Positions 1-7,036 of a stretch of DNA of 19,135 nt are shown here, piece by piece; the first letter of the stretch is position 1, and each line of letters opens with the position of its first letter. The position numbers were made by a program, and so were the translations under genes. The stretch comes from UBA1738 sp045591565 (lineage in GTDB: Bacteria > Bacillota > Clostridia > UBA1381): assembly GCA_045591565.1 (NCBI GenBank), contig JAZNTB010000077.1, positions 1 to 19,135 of the forward strand, in the 5' to 3' direction. The notes beneath the pieces are model-generated. The model was not told where the DNA came from. It made no database searches and saw only the letters and a program-made list of their open reading frames with translations.

Positions 1-66
1 AGTGGGAAGATAGCAATCTCCGCTTCTTACATATTCAATTCCGTTTTCAATAAATCTTTCCTTCAT
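1..66 (-). CDS. TnpV-like transposon-associated protein, N-terminal fragment
   Basis: The leftward reading starts with ATG at 66, seven bases plus a short spacer downstream of a strong AAAGGAGGT site (about 75-83), and stays open for 22 codons to the window edge. The visible protein begins MKERFIENGIEYVRSGDCY and continues L-P-T. The pattern 'ENGIEY..x-GD.Y.P' resembles the N terminus of the TnpV family, small proteins of unknown biochemical role carried by clostridial transposons and conjugative elements. This is a match by eye to a short stretch only. The rest of the gene lies outside the window, so it could equally be an unrelated small protein. The gene itself, with its start and ribosome binding site, is well supported; the family name is tentative. 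Confidence 0.5.
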   Translation of the reverse strand, partial: MKERFIENGIEYVRSGDCYLPT

Positions 67-98
67 AATGAAGTACCTCCTTTAAATTTGGTATCTTC

Positions 99-122
99 AT
101 TTTATCAGAAGGCATTTGCCTT
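99..122 (-). promoter_or_regulatory. Possible extended -10 promoter and small dyad before the tnpV-like gene
   Basis: On the minus strand TGATAAAAT (107 down to 99) fits an extended -10 element. No good -35 is present; the best candidate is about 18 bases upstream and poor. A 5-bp inverted repeat with a 4-base loop (109-113 with 118-122) sits immediately upstream of the -10. It could be an operator or chance. Inference only. Confidence 0.3.
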
Positions 123-143
123 GACGAATGTGTGGATAAAAAT

Positions 144-181
144 ATATAAAAAAGAGATAAAACCGGTTAAAGTTTTATCTC
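144..181 (-). terminator. Rho-independent terminator (second after the tRNAs)
   Basis: A perfect 10-bp inverted repeat (154-163 with 172-181, 8-base loop) is followed on the minus strand by TTTTTTATATATTTTT. The T tract is on the minus-strand side only, so it stops leftward transcription. It lies downstream of the first tRNA terminator and just upstream of the tnpV-like gene, so it could catch read-through from the tRNA genes. No gene was seen between the two terminators. Confidence 0.75.
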
Positions 182-240
182 CTGAAATTTCGATATTATT
201 GTTTTTCAAGTTTACTATTAAAATTAGGATAGTCAAGATA

Positions 241-286
241 TAATAAAAATCCGAACCCACTACCGACAGGTACAAGGTTCGGATTT
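241..286 (-). terminator. Rho-independent terminator of the tRNA-Leu pair
   Basis: A perfect 11-bp inverted repeat (247-257 with 276-286) encloses a smaller TACC/GGTA stem (261-264 with 269-272). On the minus strand it is followed by TTTTTATTA. It starts only about 9 bases after the CCA end of the tRNA-Leu(CAG), as expected for the end of a tRNA transcript. Confidence 0.85.
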
Positions 287-294
287 CTACTGTT

Positions 295-381
295 TGGTGC
301 GGATAACAAGACTTGAACCTGCATGAAATTGCTCTCACATGGACCTGAACCATGCGCGTCTGCCAATTCCGCCACATCTGC
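295..381 (-). tRNA. tRNA-Leu (anticodon CAG)
   Basis: The 87-nt minus-strand sequence folds as a class II tRNA: D-loop region with the leucine-type GGAATTGGCAGACGC, an anticodon stem CATGG/CCATG around the loop TTCAGGT (anticodon CAG, reads CUG), a short variable arm, a T-arm with TTCAAGT, and an encoded CCA end. The acceptor stem is GCAGATG against TATCCGC, which leaves an A-C mismatch at the third pair and a G-U at the seventh. The T stem also contains G-U pairs. It is weaker than its neighbour and may be a decaying copy, but the anticodon arm and CCA are intact. It is the second gene of the two-tRNA transcript. Confidence 0.88.
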
Positions 382-386
382 GTTTA

Positions 387-473
387 TGGTGCCGCTGGTC
401 GGGGTCGAACCGACACGGTATTGCTACCACGAGATTTTGAGTCTCGCACGTCTGCCAATTCCATCACAGCGGC
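387..473 (-). tRNA. tRNA-Leu (anticodon CAA)
   Basis: The 87-nt minus-strand sequence has a perfect 7-bp acceptor stem (GCCGCTG with CAGCGGC), an anticodon stem CGAGA/TCTCG around CTCAAAA (anticodon CAA, reads UUG), a long variable arm typical of leucine tRNAs, a GTTCGAC T-loop and an encoded CCA. It lies 5 bases upstream of the tRNA-Leu(CAG) gene, so the two are surely cotranscribed and separated by RNase processing. Confidence 0.96.
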
Positions 474-492
474 ATTTTTAAACTGCCTATAT

Positions 493-521
493 ATTATACA
501 TCACTTTGTTTCAAATGTCAA
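493..521 (-). promoter_or_regulatory. Consensus sigma-A promoter for the tRNA-Leu pair
   Basis: On the minus strand TTGACA (521-516) and TATAAT (498-493) are separated by exactly 17 bases, a perfect match to the housekeeping consensus. Transcription should begin near 486, about a dozen bases before the mature 5' end of tRNA-Leu(CAA). Confidence 0.92.
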
Positions 522-622
522 TCTTTATTTATTTTTTCTGCAAAATGTAATATTGTAATATTTTCAAAATTTTATTTCGAGTTTTTTCATAAATATTTTT
601 TGCCGTGTGCATTTCCTAAAAA

Positions 623-638
623 TGGCATAGCTATGCCA
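623..638. repeat. 16-bp perfect palindrome between divergent promoters
   Basis: TGGCATAGCTATGCCA is a perfect dyad. It lies about 100 bp upstream of the tRNA promoter and about 72 bp upstream of the hydrolase promoter. No T tract follows on either strand, so it is not a terminator. It could be a protein-binding operator for either side. The rest of the AT-rich stretch 522-709 shows no gene; a tandem TGTAATAT (546-561), repeated once more at 744-751, is the only other pattern seen. Confidence 0.5.
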
Positions 639-709
639 CTTTGCGTGTTTTCTTCCCTCAAAATCCGCCCGCAAGTTATTACAAAATTTTAAAAAAATAT
701 TAAAAATGT

Positions 710-738
710 TTGACAAATCAGGTTTTTTGTAGTATAAT
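710..738 (+). promoter_or_regulatory. Consensus sigma-A promoter for the NlpC/P60 hydrolase
   Basis: TTGACA (710-715) and TATAAT (733-738) are spaced by 17 bases, again a perfect consensus. The start point would be near 745, giving a leader of about 33 nt before the ATG at 778. The ribosome binding site AGGAGG is at 765-770, seven bases before the ATG. Confidence 0.92.
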
Positions 739-777
739 AATTTTGTAATATTTAAGAAATATTTAGGAGGATTACCA

Positions 778-2127
778 ATGGGGAACTTAAAACACACCAT
801 GGCTGCGCTTGTTGCAGTATCATTGGTGGGGTCGCTGGCTGCTGTTCAGACTATTAATTTCTCAGCAGTAAAGGCTACCAAGCTTGCTCAGGAAACCGAA
901 GTTGTTGATATCGAACCTGCCGTTTTAACAGGCGACGGCGAGGGTGAAACAATAGATTTTAACATACCATCACCGACACGCCAGATATATGTAGGAAGAG
1001 ATGCGTATGTTTTAACAACCGGAGGCAGCATTAACCTGCGAGCTGCTGCAGACATTGAAAGTACAATTTTAGATGTCCTTGAAGTAGGTGCTAAAATCAA
1101 AATTATTGATATGGACGAAGACTGGTTCAAGGTTCAGCATGGCGAACTTACAGGATATATTAAAACCCAATTTGCCACTCTTGATTACAGCAAAGTAGAA
1201 GATGTTCTTCTCAGCACGGTTATGTATCGAAATGGAACAGCCGTTCAGAGCATAAATGTCCGCGGCGAGGCTGACGAGAATTCGCTCATACTTGCCCAGG
1301 TTAGTCAGGGCAGTCAGGTTGTCATTCTTGAAACAACCGATAACGGCTGGTACAAGGTCTATTTCGGTGACAACTACGACATTGGATATGTTTCAGCAGA
1401 ATTCATTACTGTTGGAAATATGGTTAAGAGAACTGATATCGCAGCAAAGAGAAACAGCCGTATTGCAGCCGTTGCAAAGAATGCAAAAATCAAGACAACT
1501 GCAGCAAGCGTTGCTGTAAAGCTTCTTCCAAGCGAAGAAAGTGAAACTGTTACAACTCTTTCAAACAATGTTAGCTGCAAAGTTATCAGCGGCGGAACAA
1601 ATTGGACAAAAATCATTGTTTCCGCAACAAATGAAATTGGATATGTAAGAACTTCAAATGTTTCGGTTATATCAGAAACACTAGCTAAAAAGACTTCTGC
1701 ATCAAAAAGTTCTGCTTCCAATGCAAAATCTGCAGATTCAGGTGTCGCTCCGGCTGCATCTAAAAATGGTTCTGCGCTCGTAGCTCAGGCTTCAAAATAT
1801 ATAGGCGTCCGCTATGTTTACGGAGGAACATCACCTTCAGGCTTTGACTGTTCAGGACTTGTACAGTACTGCCTCAGAAAGCTTGGCGTATCAGTTGGCC
1901 GTTCATCAAGCTCACAATACGCAAGCGGCGTATCAGTTTCAAGAAATAATCTCCAACCAGGTGATTTAGTATTCTTCTCTCGCGGCGGCGGAATTTCTCA
2001 TGTTGCTATATACGCAGGCGGAGGCAAGGTAATTCACGCACCAAGAGCCGGAAAACCGGTTTGCTATCAGTCTTTGGATCAGCTTACAAATAGTCTTAAA
2101 TATGTTGGAGCAAAGCGCGTTCTATAA
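778..2127 (+). CDS. Secreted SH3-domain NlpC/P60 peptidoglycan hydrolase
   Basis: 449 aa. An N-terminal signal-like segment (residues about 8-30, with Lys5 before the hydrophobic run) points to export. Three bacterial SH3-type repeats follow at about 75-137, 152-213 and 238-299. The first two have clear N(L/V)R...W(F/Y)KV...GY cores; the third is more divergent. A Ser/Ala/Lys-rich linker (300-330) leads to a C-terminal NlpC/P60 domain (about 332-449) with the catalytic Cys358 in FDCSG, His408 in SHVAIY and a third polar residue His420 in VIHAP. Such enzymes usually cut D-Glu to diamino-acid peptide bonds in the cell wall, with SH3 domains binding peptidoglycan; the exact bond here is inferred. 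It is a single-gene unit with its own promoter and terminator, so it is probably expressed strongly in growth. All catalytic residues are intact. Confidence 0.93.
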   Translation: MGNLKHTMAALVAVSLVGSLAAVQTINFSAVKATKLAQETEVVDIEPAVLTGDGEGETIDFNIPSPTRQIYVGRDAYVLTTGGSINLRAAADIESTILDVLEVGAKIKIIDMDEDWFKVQHGELTGYIKTQFATLDYSKVEDVLLSTVMYRNGTAVQSINVRGEADENSLILAQVSQGSQVVILETTDNGWYKVYFGDNYDIGYVSAEFITVGNMVKRTDIAAKRNSRIAAVAKNAKIKTTAASVAVKLLPSEESETVTTLSNNVSCKVISGGTNWTKIIVSATNEIGYVRTSNVSVISETLAKKTSASKSSASNAKSADSGVAPAASKNGSALVAQASKYIGVRYVYGGTSPSGFDCSGLVQYCLRKLGVSVGRSSSSQYASGVSVSRNNLQPGDLVFFSRGGGISHVAIYAGGGKVIHAPRAGKPVCYQSLDQLTNSLKYVGAKRVL

Positions 2128-2138
2128 TTAAGAACATT

Positions 2139-2166
2139 AGGACAGGATAAATTCCTGTCCTTTTTT
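2139..2166 (+). terminator. Rho-independent terminator of the NlpC/P60 gene
   Basis: AGGACAGGA (2139-2147) pairs with TCCTGTCCT (2153-2161) over a 5-base loop and runs into a T tract to 2166. It lies 12 bases after the hydrolase stop codon. Confidence 0.9.
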
Positions 2167-2216
2167 ATACCCTCTTATCCCCGCCAAACTACCGTCCAAA
2201 ATCCGTCCCTTATCTG

Positions 2217-2245
2217 TTGCACTTTCCGCGCTTTTGTGATACAAT
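2217..2245 (+). promoter_or_regulatory. Candidate promoter for comEC-holA
   Basis: TTGCAC (2217-2222) and TACAAT (2240-2245) are 17 bases apart. The -10 is good (5 of 6) and the -35 is weak (3 of 6). It lies downstream of the previous terminator and would start RNA near 2252, before the GGAGG site of the internal ATG at 2277. This supports the shorter comEC start. Confidence 0.5.
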
Positions 2246-2276
2246 TACAGTATATTGTCGCAAGTGGAGGCCTGGT

Positions 2277-4598
2277 ATGTTTTCTGTATGTATGATTACT
2301 GCTGTAGCTTATATCCTGGGAATCCTCCTTTCGCACACAATAGGAATGACTTCAGTACTTTCCATTTTTATCGGTATGCTGGCGGTGTTTCTTATCAGGC
2401 TCCTTTCCCGAAAGGAGAATTGTGCCGTAATTCTTCTGCTTGCGTTGGTCTTCGGTTTTGGCGGGATACGATACTTTTCAGCATCGGAAAACAGACTGTA
2501 TTATGAATTTCCCGACAAATATGTCACAGTGACAGGAGTGATTTCTTCCTCCCCATCACAATCCACCGGAACATATAAATACAGGTACATACTAAAAGCG
2601 GAAACTATATCATATCTTGATACTGCATACGAAATTAATCAAAGCATTATTATAAACACGCAGAATCGTTTCGACTATGGCGACAGAATTATTGCCTCCG
2701 GATTTTTATCAGAAATAGAAGGCATAAATAATGAATACGAATACGACTACTCTCTCTATTATAAAAGCCGTGGTATTTATGCCCGCCTCATAGCTCGTGA
2801 AATAGATAAAATCGGTGAGCATTCATCTCTTAACCCACTCTTTTGGATTGGGCGTCTGCGCTCAGGTGCGTCCCGAATTATAGAGCAATCGTTCCATGGA
2901 AACACGGCGGCTCTTTTAAAAGCGATAATTGCCGGGGACAAGACCGGCTTTTCGGATGATTACCTTAACCTGCTGATAAGAACAGGTGTTCAGCGCTCAC
3001 TATATGCACCATTTATACACATCATACTTATAATGTTTCTTGTGAACCTTTTTATGGGTTCTGCGAAAAAGAAGTCCCGTGATACTCTGGCGATAGCTCT
3101 TCTTTCAGCCTATGCGCTTATTAACAGCGCCTCCCCTACCGCTTTGAAGGCAGCTTTTGTTATCGGCTTGGTTTTGGCGAGAAAATCCTTATTTGGATTT
3201 GCAGATAAGATTGACACGCTTTCAATCGTTGTACTGTCCATGACACTCATAGACCCGCTTCTGTGCTTTAGCAGCGGATTTATGATGTCGGTGATTTCTA
3301 CCTTTATGGTTTGTACATCCTTTCCTGTGCTATATCCAAAAATTCAACGGGCTTTTTCAAAACGGCGCATGTTAAACCGTAAACTGGTACGAATAATCGC
3401 TATATGGGTTATCTTTATTATAGGCACGCTTCCTTTTAGCGCATACTATTTTAACGGCATATCATTATATTCGGTTTTTGTTACACCTCTTTTGATGCCG
3501 CTTATATTTGTAATACTTTTACTTTCGCCTGTCCTGCTTTTATCCTTGGCAGTATATGGAAGTGCCCCTATAATCGGAGATATCGTAACCGGTATTACAT
3601 CAGTTATAAAAATCACTCCGTATGTTATACAAAAGCTTCCGTTTTGCTATCTCACAATACGGACTCCCACCATTCTTTTTATGATTACATTCTGTCTTGG
3701 ATGGTGGATATTCATAAGATGGTTAAAATCACAGTTTGACACAAATACTACAAAAATACTTATTGTAATAACCTCTGCACTTATAGCGGTATCGGTATTG
3801 GATTATGAGCCAAATACCCTTTCTATTAATTTTGTAAATGTAGGACAAGGTGATGGTGCTGTTCTTCACACATCAATAGGAGAAACAATATTAATTGACG
3901 GCGGAGGCTCCGCCGATTATCAGACCGGCTATAATGTTGGCGAACGCGTATTTCTTCCGTACCTCATATCGCATGGGTTTACCAGCATAGATGTTGCAAT
4001 AGTGTCCCATTACCACAAGGACCATGTTGAAGGAATAATCGCAGCAGCAGAAAATCTAAGTATAAACACCCTCATTCTTCCCGACTCATCCCCTGACAAT
4101 CAATATCGGATGAAGCTGGAGGAAATTGCCCGAAAGCGAAACATCAAAACAGAATATCTGATGCTAGGCGATGAGATACAATTCCGGTCAGGGCTCAGCG
4201 TTAAGTTCCTTGCCCCCGACTTATCGCAGCTTAGAAGCTCCGATCTTAATGATACCTCTCTTGTTGCAGAAATAAGATACGGTGACTTCTGCGCCCTCTT
4301 TACCGGCGACTCTACCGACCTTATTGATGAAACCTATCCAACCGACATTGACCTTTTAAAGGTTGCCCACCATGGTTCAGGCTTCGCCACCTTCGCTGAT
4401 TATGTTCTCCATTTAAGTCCCGACTTTGCAATAATCAGTGTCGGTAAGGAGAATTCCTACGGTCATCCGTCAAGCGAGGTTGTACACAGGTTAAAGGCGG
4501 AAGGTGCACAAATTCTGCGTACAGATATTTCAGGTGATATCCGCTTTAAAATTAAAAAGAGCGGCAAAATAAAGTATAATACACTAAAAGGAGATTAG
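2277..4598 (+). CDS. comEC: ComEC/Rec2-family DNA-uptake channel protein
   Basis: 773 aa from ATG 2277, chosen because GTGGAGG ends six bases before it; the frame is open upstream to a TTG at 2217, but that start has no ribosome binding site and overlaps the candidate promoter. The N terminus has several membrane segments (about 5-65), then a soluble DUF4131-like region (80-180). The central Competence domain (about 200-480) is multi-membrane. The C terminus (about 513-773) is a metallo-beta-lactamase fold with NVGQGDG, DGGG at 541, the metal motif HYHKDH (578-583), TGD at 676-678 and AHHGS at 697. The family moves single-stranded DNA across the membrane during transformation. The usual 'LLAVSGLH'-like motif of the Competence domain is not recognisable; residues 238-250 read VQRSLYAPFIHII. 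It is followed by holA two bases later. Confidence 0.9.
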   Translation: MFSVCMITAVAYILGILLSHTIGMTSVLSIFIGMLAVFLIRLLSRKENCAVILLLALVFGFGGIRYFSASENRLYYEFPDKYVTVTGVISSSPSQSTGTYKYRYILKAETISYLDTAYEINQSIIINTQNRFDYGDRIIASGFLSEIEGINNEYEYDYSLYYKSRGIYARLIAREIDKIGEHSSLNPLFWIGRLRSGASRIIEQSFHGNTAALLKAIIAGDKTGFSDDYLNLLIRTGVQRSLYAPFIHIILIMFLVNLFMGSAKKKSRDTLAIALLSAYALINSASPTALKAAFVIGLVLARKSLFGFADKIDTLSIVVLSMTLIDPLLCFSSGFMMSVISTFMVCTSFPVLYPKIQRAFSKRRMLNRKLVRIIAIWVIFIIGTLPFSAYYFNGISLYSVFVTPLLMPLIFVILLLSPVLLLSLAVYGSAPIIGDIVTGITSVIKITPYVIQKLPFCYLTIRTPTILFMITFCLGWWIFIRWLKSQFDTNTTKILIVITSALIAVSVLDYEPNTLSINFVNVGQGDGAVLHTSIGETILIDGGGSADYQTGYNVGERVFLPYLISHGFTSIDVAIVSHYHKDHVEGIIAAAENLSINTLILPDSSPDNQYRMKLEEIARKRNIKTEYLMLGDEIQFRSGLSVKFLAPDLSQLRSSDLNDTSLVAEIRYGDFCALFTGDSTDLIDETYPTDIDLLKVAHHGSGFATFADYVLHLSPDFAIISVGKENSYGHPSSEVVHRLKAEGAQILRTDISGDIRFKIKKSGKIKYNTLKGD

Positions 4599-4600
4599 CT

Positions 4601-5611
4601 ATGGCAGCAAAGGAAGATAATTTTTTAAAGCTGAAGCAACAGATAAAAAGCAATAACATCGGTAATCTGTATCTGTTTTTTGGTGAAGAAACATATATAA
4701 AAGGCTTCTATCTTGAGCATATGAAAAAGTTTGTTCCCGACGAAAATTTTGCGGACTTCAATCACATAGTTCTTGACGGCAAGGATGCAAGTCCGGACAA
4801 GGTTGATGATGCTGTAAGCTCCTTTCCTATGATGGCGGAAAAAAAGTTGGTTGTAATAAAAAACAGCGGGATTTTCAAATCTTCAACCGATGACATAAAA
4901 GAATTCTGGCAGGCTCAGTTTGCAAATCTCCCCGACTATATCCTTATGATTTTTGACGAACAGGATGTCGATAAGCGCAGCGTTATCTACAAATCCCTCG
5001 TAAAGCATGGTATGGCTGTAGAATTCAATTATATGAAGGACTATGAGGCTGCCGCATGGGCAGCACGAGAAGCCCAAAAATCAGGCAAAAAGCTCTCAAA
5101 GGATTCCGCTGAACATCTCGTTGCTATGTGTGACCCCGGCATTGCAAACCTCAAAAATGAGCTTGATAAGCTTATTAATTACTGCGACAGCGAGATTTAT
5201 GTGAGTGATATAGATAAGGTGGTTTCAAAGCCGCTCAGCATTGTAGTTTTTGAAATTACTGATGCTTTGATTGCCGGTGACACCGATAAGGCGATGTCTA
5301 CCATACTTCGTATGAAGGAAAACCGCGAATCTGCATTTAATATTCTGTACCTGCTCTCAAACGCTTTTGATAATATGCTTCACTGCAAGCTACTGCTCGC
5401 AGAAGGTGCAACCTACGATGTAATAAGCTCAAGGCTTGGGCTTGCTCCGTTTATTGCCAGAAAGTATATAGATGGCGCAAAAAGCTTTTCGGAGGACTTT
5501 TTAATCCGTCGTGTATGCAAAACGGCAGAGTGTGACCTTTCGATAAAGCAGGGAGAAATCGACGAATGGTCCGCACTTTTTCAATATGTTTTTGAGTGTG
5601 TGCAGAAATAG
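4601..5611 (+). CDS. holA: DNA polymerase III, delta subunit
   Basis: 336 aa, the usual length for Firmicute delta. It is the clamp-loader wrench that opens the beta sliding clamp during replication. The N-terminal region (about 1-135) contains NLYLFFGEETYIKG, the hallmark start of the family. The helical middle has a run of Asp/Lys-rich sequence. The C-terminal part (about 205-336) has 'PLSIVVFEITDALIAGD' and the helical collar domain. The start ATG has AAAAGGAG (4586-4593) inside the end of comEC, and only two bases separate it from the comEC stop, so translation is coupled. comEC-holA is a common Firmicute neighbour pair; rpsT, which often follows, is absent here. Confidence 0.93.
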   Translation: MAAKEDNFLKLKQQIKSNNIGNLYLFFGEETYIKGFYLEHMKKFVPDENFADFNHIVLDGKDASPDKVDDAVSSFPMMAEKKLVVIKNSGIFKSSTDDIKEFWQAQFANLPDYILMIFDEQDVDKRSVIYKSLVKHGMAVEFNYMKDYEAAAWAAREAQKSGKKLSKDSAEHLVAMCDPGIANLKNELDKLINYCDSEIYVSDIDKVVSKPLSIVVFEITDALIAGDTDKAMSTILRMKENRESAFNILYLLSNAFDNMLHCKLLLAEGATYDVISSRLGLAPFIARKYIDGAKSFSEDFLIRRVCKTAECDLSIKQGEIDEWSALFQYVFECVQK

Positions 5612-5651
5612 AAAAAAGGCAAGTGAATTTAAATTCACTTGCCTTAATTTT
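5612..5651. terminator. Bidirectional terminator between holA and rplQ
   Basis: A perfect 30-bp palindrome (5616-5630 with 5631-5645) separates the convergent genes. On the plus strand it is followed by AATTTTTT and on the minus strand by TTTTTTC, so it can stop both the comEC-holA transcript and the long ribosomal-protein transcript. Confidence 0.92.
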
Positions 5652-5659
5652 TTAGTATA

Positions 5660-5998
5660 TTACACTAATTCAAGAATTGCCATAGGAGCTGCGTCACCAC
5701 GACGAGGTCCTGTCTGCATAATTCTTGTATATCCACCGTTTCTGTCAGCGTATTTAGGAGCGATTTCAGCGAAAACCTTTGTTACCACATCTTCTTTTGT
5801 GATAAACTCCAAAGCTTGACGGCGGGAGTGCAATGTGTTTGTCTTTCCAAGAGTAATCATCTTTTCAGCCAAACTCTGAGCTTCCTTAGCTCTTGTTAAT
5901 GTTGTTTCTACTCTTCCATTCTCTAAAAAGCTTGTTACCAAGTTTCTTAAAAGCGCCATTCTCTGGTCGGTAGGAAGGTTTAATTTTCTTGTACCCAT
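5660..5998 (-). CDS. rplQ: 50S ribosomal protein L17
   Basis: 112 aa from the ATG at 5998, which gives the family start MGTRKLN and has AGGAGG (6012-6007) eight bases upstream; a TTG six bases earlier is less likely. L17 sits near the peptide exit tunnel of the large subunit. The middle has the family segment RVETTLTRAKE and KMITLGK, and the end has GDAAPMAILELV. It is the last gene of the alpha operon, 31 bases after rpoA, and directly precedes the bidirectional terminator. Confidence 0.97.
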   Translation of the reverse strand: MGTRKLNLPTDQRMALLRNLVTSFLENGRVETTLTRAKEAQSLAEKMITLGKTNTLHSRRQALEFITKEDVVTKVFAEIAPKYADRNGGYTRIMQTGPRRGDAAPMAILELV

Positions 5999-6029
5999 TA
6001 ACAATTCCTCCTTTTCTATCCGGTAAAGA

Positions 6030-6974
6030 TTAGTCTTCTTCTTCCTTTAGTGCTAATCCTAAAGCATGCAGTTTCAACTTAACTTCGTCAAGTGACTTTC
6101 TTCCGAGGTTTCTGACCTTCATCATTTCCTCTTCTGACTTGTTTGCAAGATCCTCAACTGTGTTGATGCTTGCACGCTTTAAGCAGTTATATGAACGAAC
6201 TGACAAATCAAGATCTTCGATTGTCATTTCCAAAACCTTTTCCTTCTTGCTCTCTTCCTTTTCCTTCACGATTTCAGTATTCTTCGCATCTTCGGAAAGG
6301 TCAACGAACAGCATCAAAAGGTCATTCATAATCTTAGCAGCTAAGCTAACAGCCTCATCAGGCTTAATTGTTCCGTTGGTAGTAACTTCAACAGTAAGCT
6401 TTTCTCTGTCTGTGCTGCTGCCAACTCTTGTATTTTCTACAGTATAATTTACCTTGCTTACAGGAGTGAAGATAGAATCCACAGGAATTACTCCAACCGG
6501 TGGCTGAAGCATCTGCTTATTCTTCTCTGCGGAAATATATCCGCGTCCCTTTGCAACTGTGATTTCCATATATAATCTTGCATCCTCATTCAGAGTTGCT
6601 ATATGCAAATCCGGGTTTAAGATTTCAACCTCTGCATCTGCTGTAATATCAGCAGCAGTGATTTCACCTGCACCCTTTGCTTCGATATATACTGTCTTTG
6701 GTGAGTCAGAATGTAATTTAATTGCGAGCTTTTTAATATTCAAAATCAGCTCTGTAACATCTTCTTTAACGCCCGGTACTGTTGAAAATTCATGCTGAAC
6801 TCCGTCAATCTTGACAGAAGTTGCTGCAGCACCCGGAAGTGATGACAGCAGAATTCTTCTCAGTGAATTTCCGATAGTAGTAGCGTAACCACGCTCGAGC
6901 GGTGTTACTTCGAAAACACCATAATTTCCCGTTAAGCTCTTACATTCTATACTGGGTTTTTCCATTTCTATCAT
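6030..6974 (-). CDS. rpoA: DNA-directed RNA polymerase alpha subunit
   Basis: 314 aa, normal length. The N-terminal assembly domain (about 1-230) includes the conserved GNSLRRILLSSLPGAA segment that dimerises and nucleates beta/beta'. A charged Lys/Glu linker (about 232-250) leads to the C-terminal domain (about 252-314), which binds UP elements and activators. Arg260 in VRSYNCLKRA corresponds to the DNA-contacting Arg265 of E. coli. The start has AAGGAGG (6991-6985) ten bases upstream; a second ATG at codon 4 is less well placed. It lies between rpsD and rplQ as in most bacteria. Confidence 0.98.
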   Translation of the reverse strand: MIEMEKPSIECKSLTGNYGVFEVTPLERGYATTIGNSLRRILLSSLPGAAATSVKIDGVQHEFSTVPGVKEDVTELILNIKKLAIKLHSDSPKTVYIEAKGAGEITAADITADAEVEILNPDLHIATLNEDARLYMEITVAKGRGYISAEKNKQMLQPPVGVIPVDSIFTPVSKVNYTVENTRVGSSTDREKLTVEVTTNGTIKPDEAVSLAAKIMNDLLMLFVDLSEDAKNTEIVKEKEESKKEKVLEMTIEDLDLSVRSYNCLKRASINTVEDLANKSEEEMMKVRNLGRKSLDEVKLKLHALGLALKEEED

Positions 6975-7036
6975 TGTATCGAACCCTCCTTCACAAATTC
7001 ATGTAATTTATCCACTTACCGAGGGTAAAACATTTA

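Noticed and set aside
105..377. Open reading frame over the terminators and tRNA-Leu(CAG)
   Set aside because: It overlaps a clear tRNA and two terminators, has no ribosome binding site and looks random.
352..558. Open reading frame antisense to both tRNAs and into the tRNA promoter
   Set aside because: It is a shadow of the tRNA genes and has no ribosome binding site.
564..800. Minus-strand open frame across the hydrolase promoter
   Set aside because: It covers a consensus promoter and the start of the hydrolase gene, and its composition is that of AT-rich spacer DNA.
2217..2276. Longer comEC start at TTG 2217
   Set aside because: No ribosome binding site; the bases form a candidate promoter, and an ATG with GGAGG follows at 2277.
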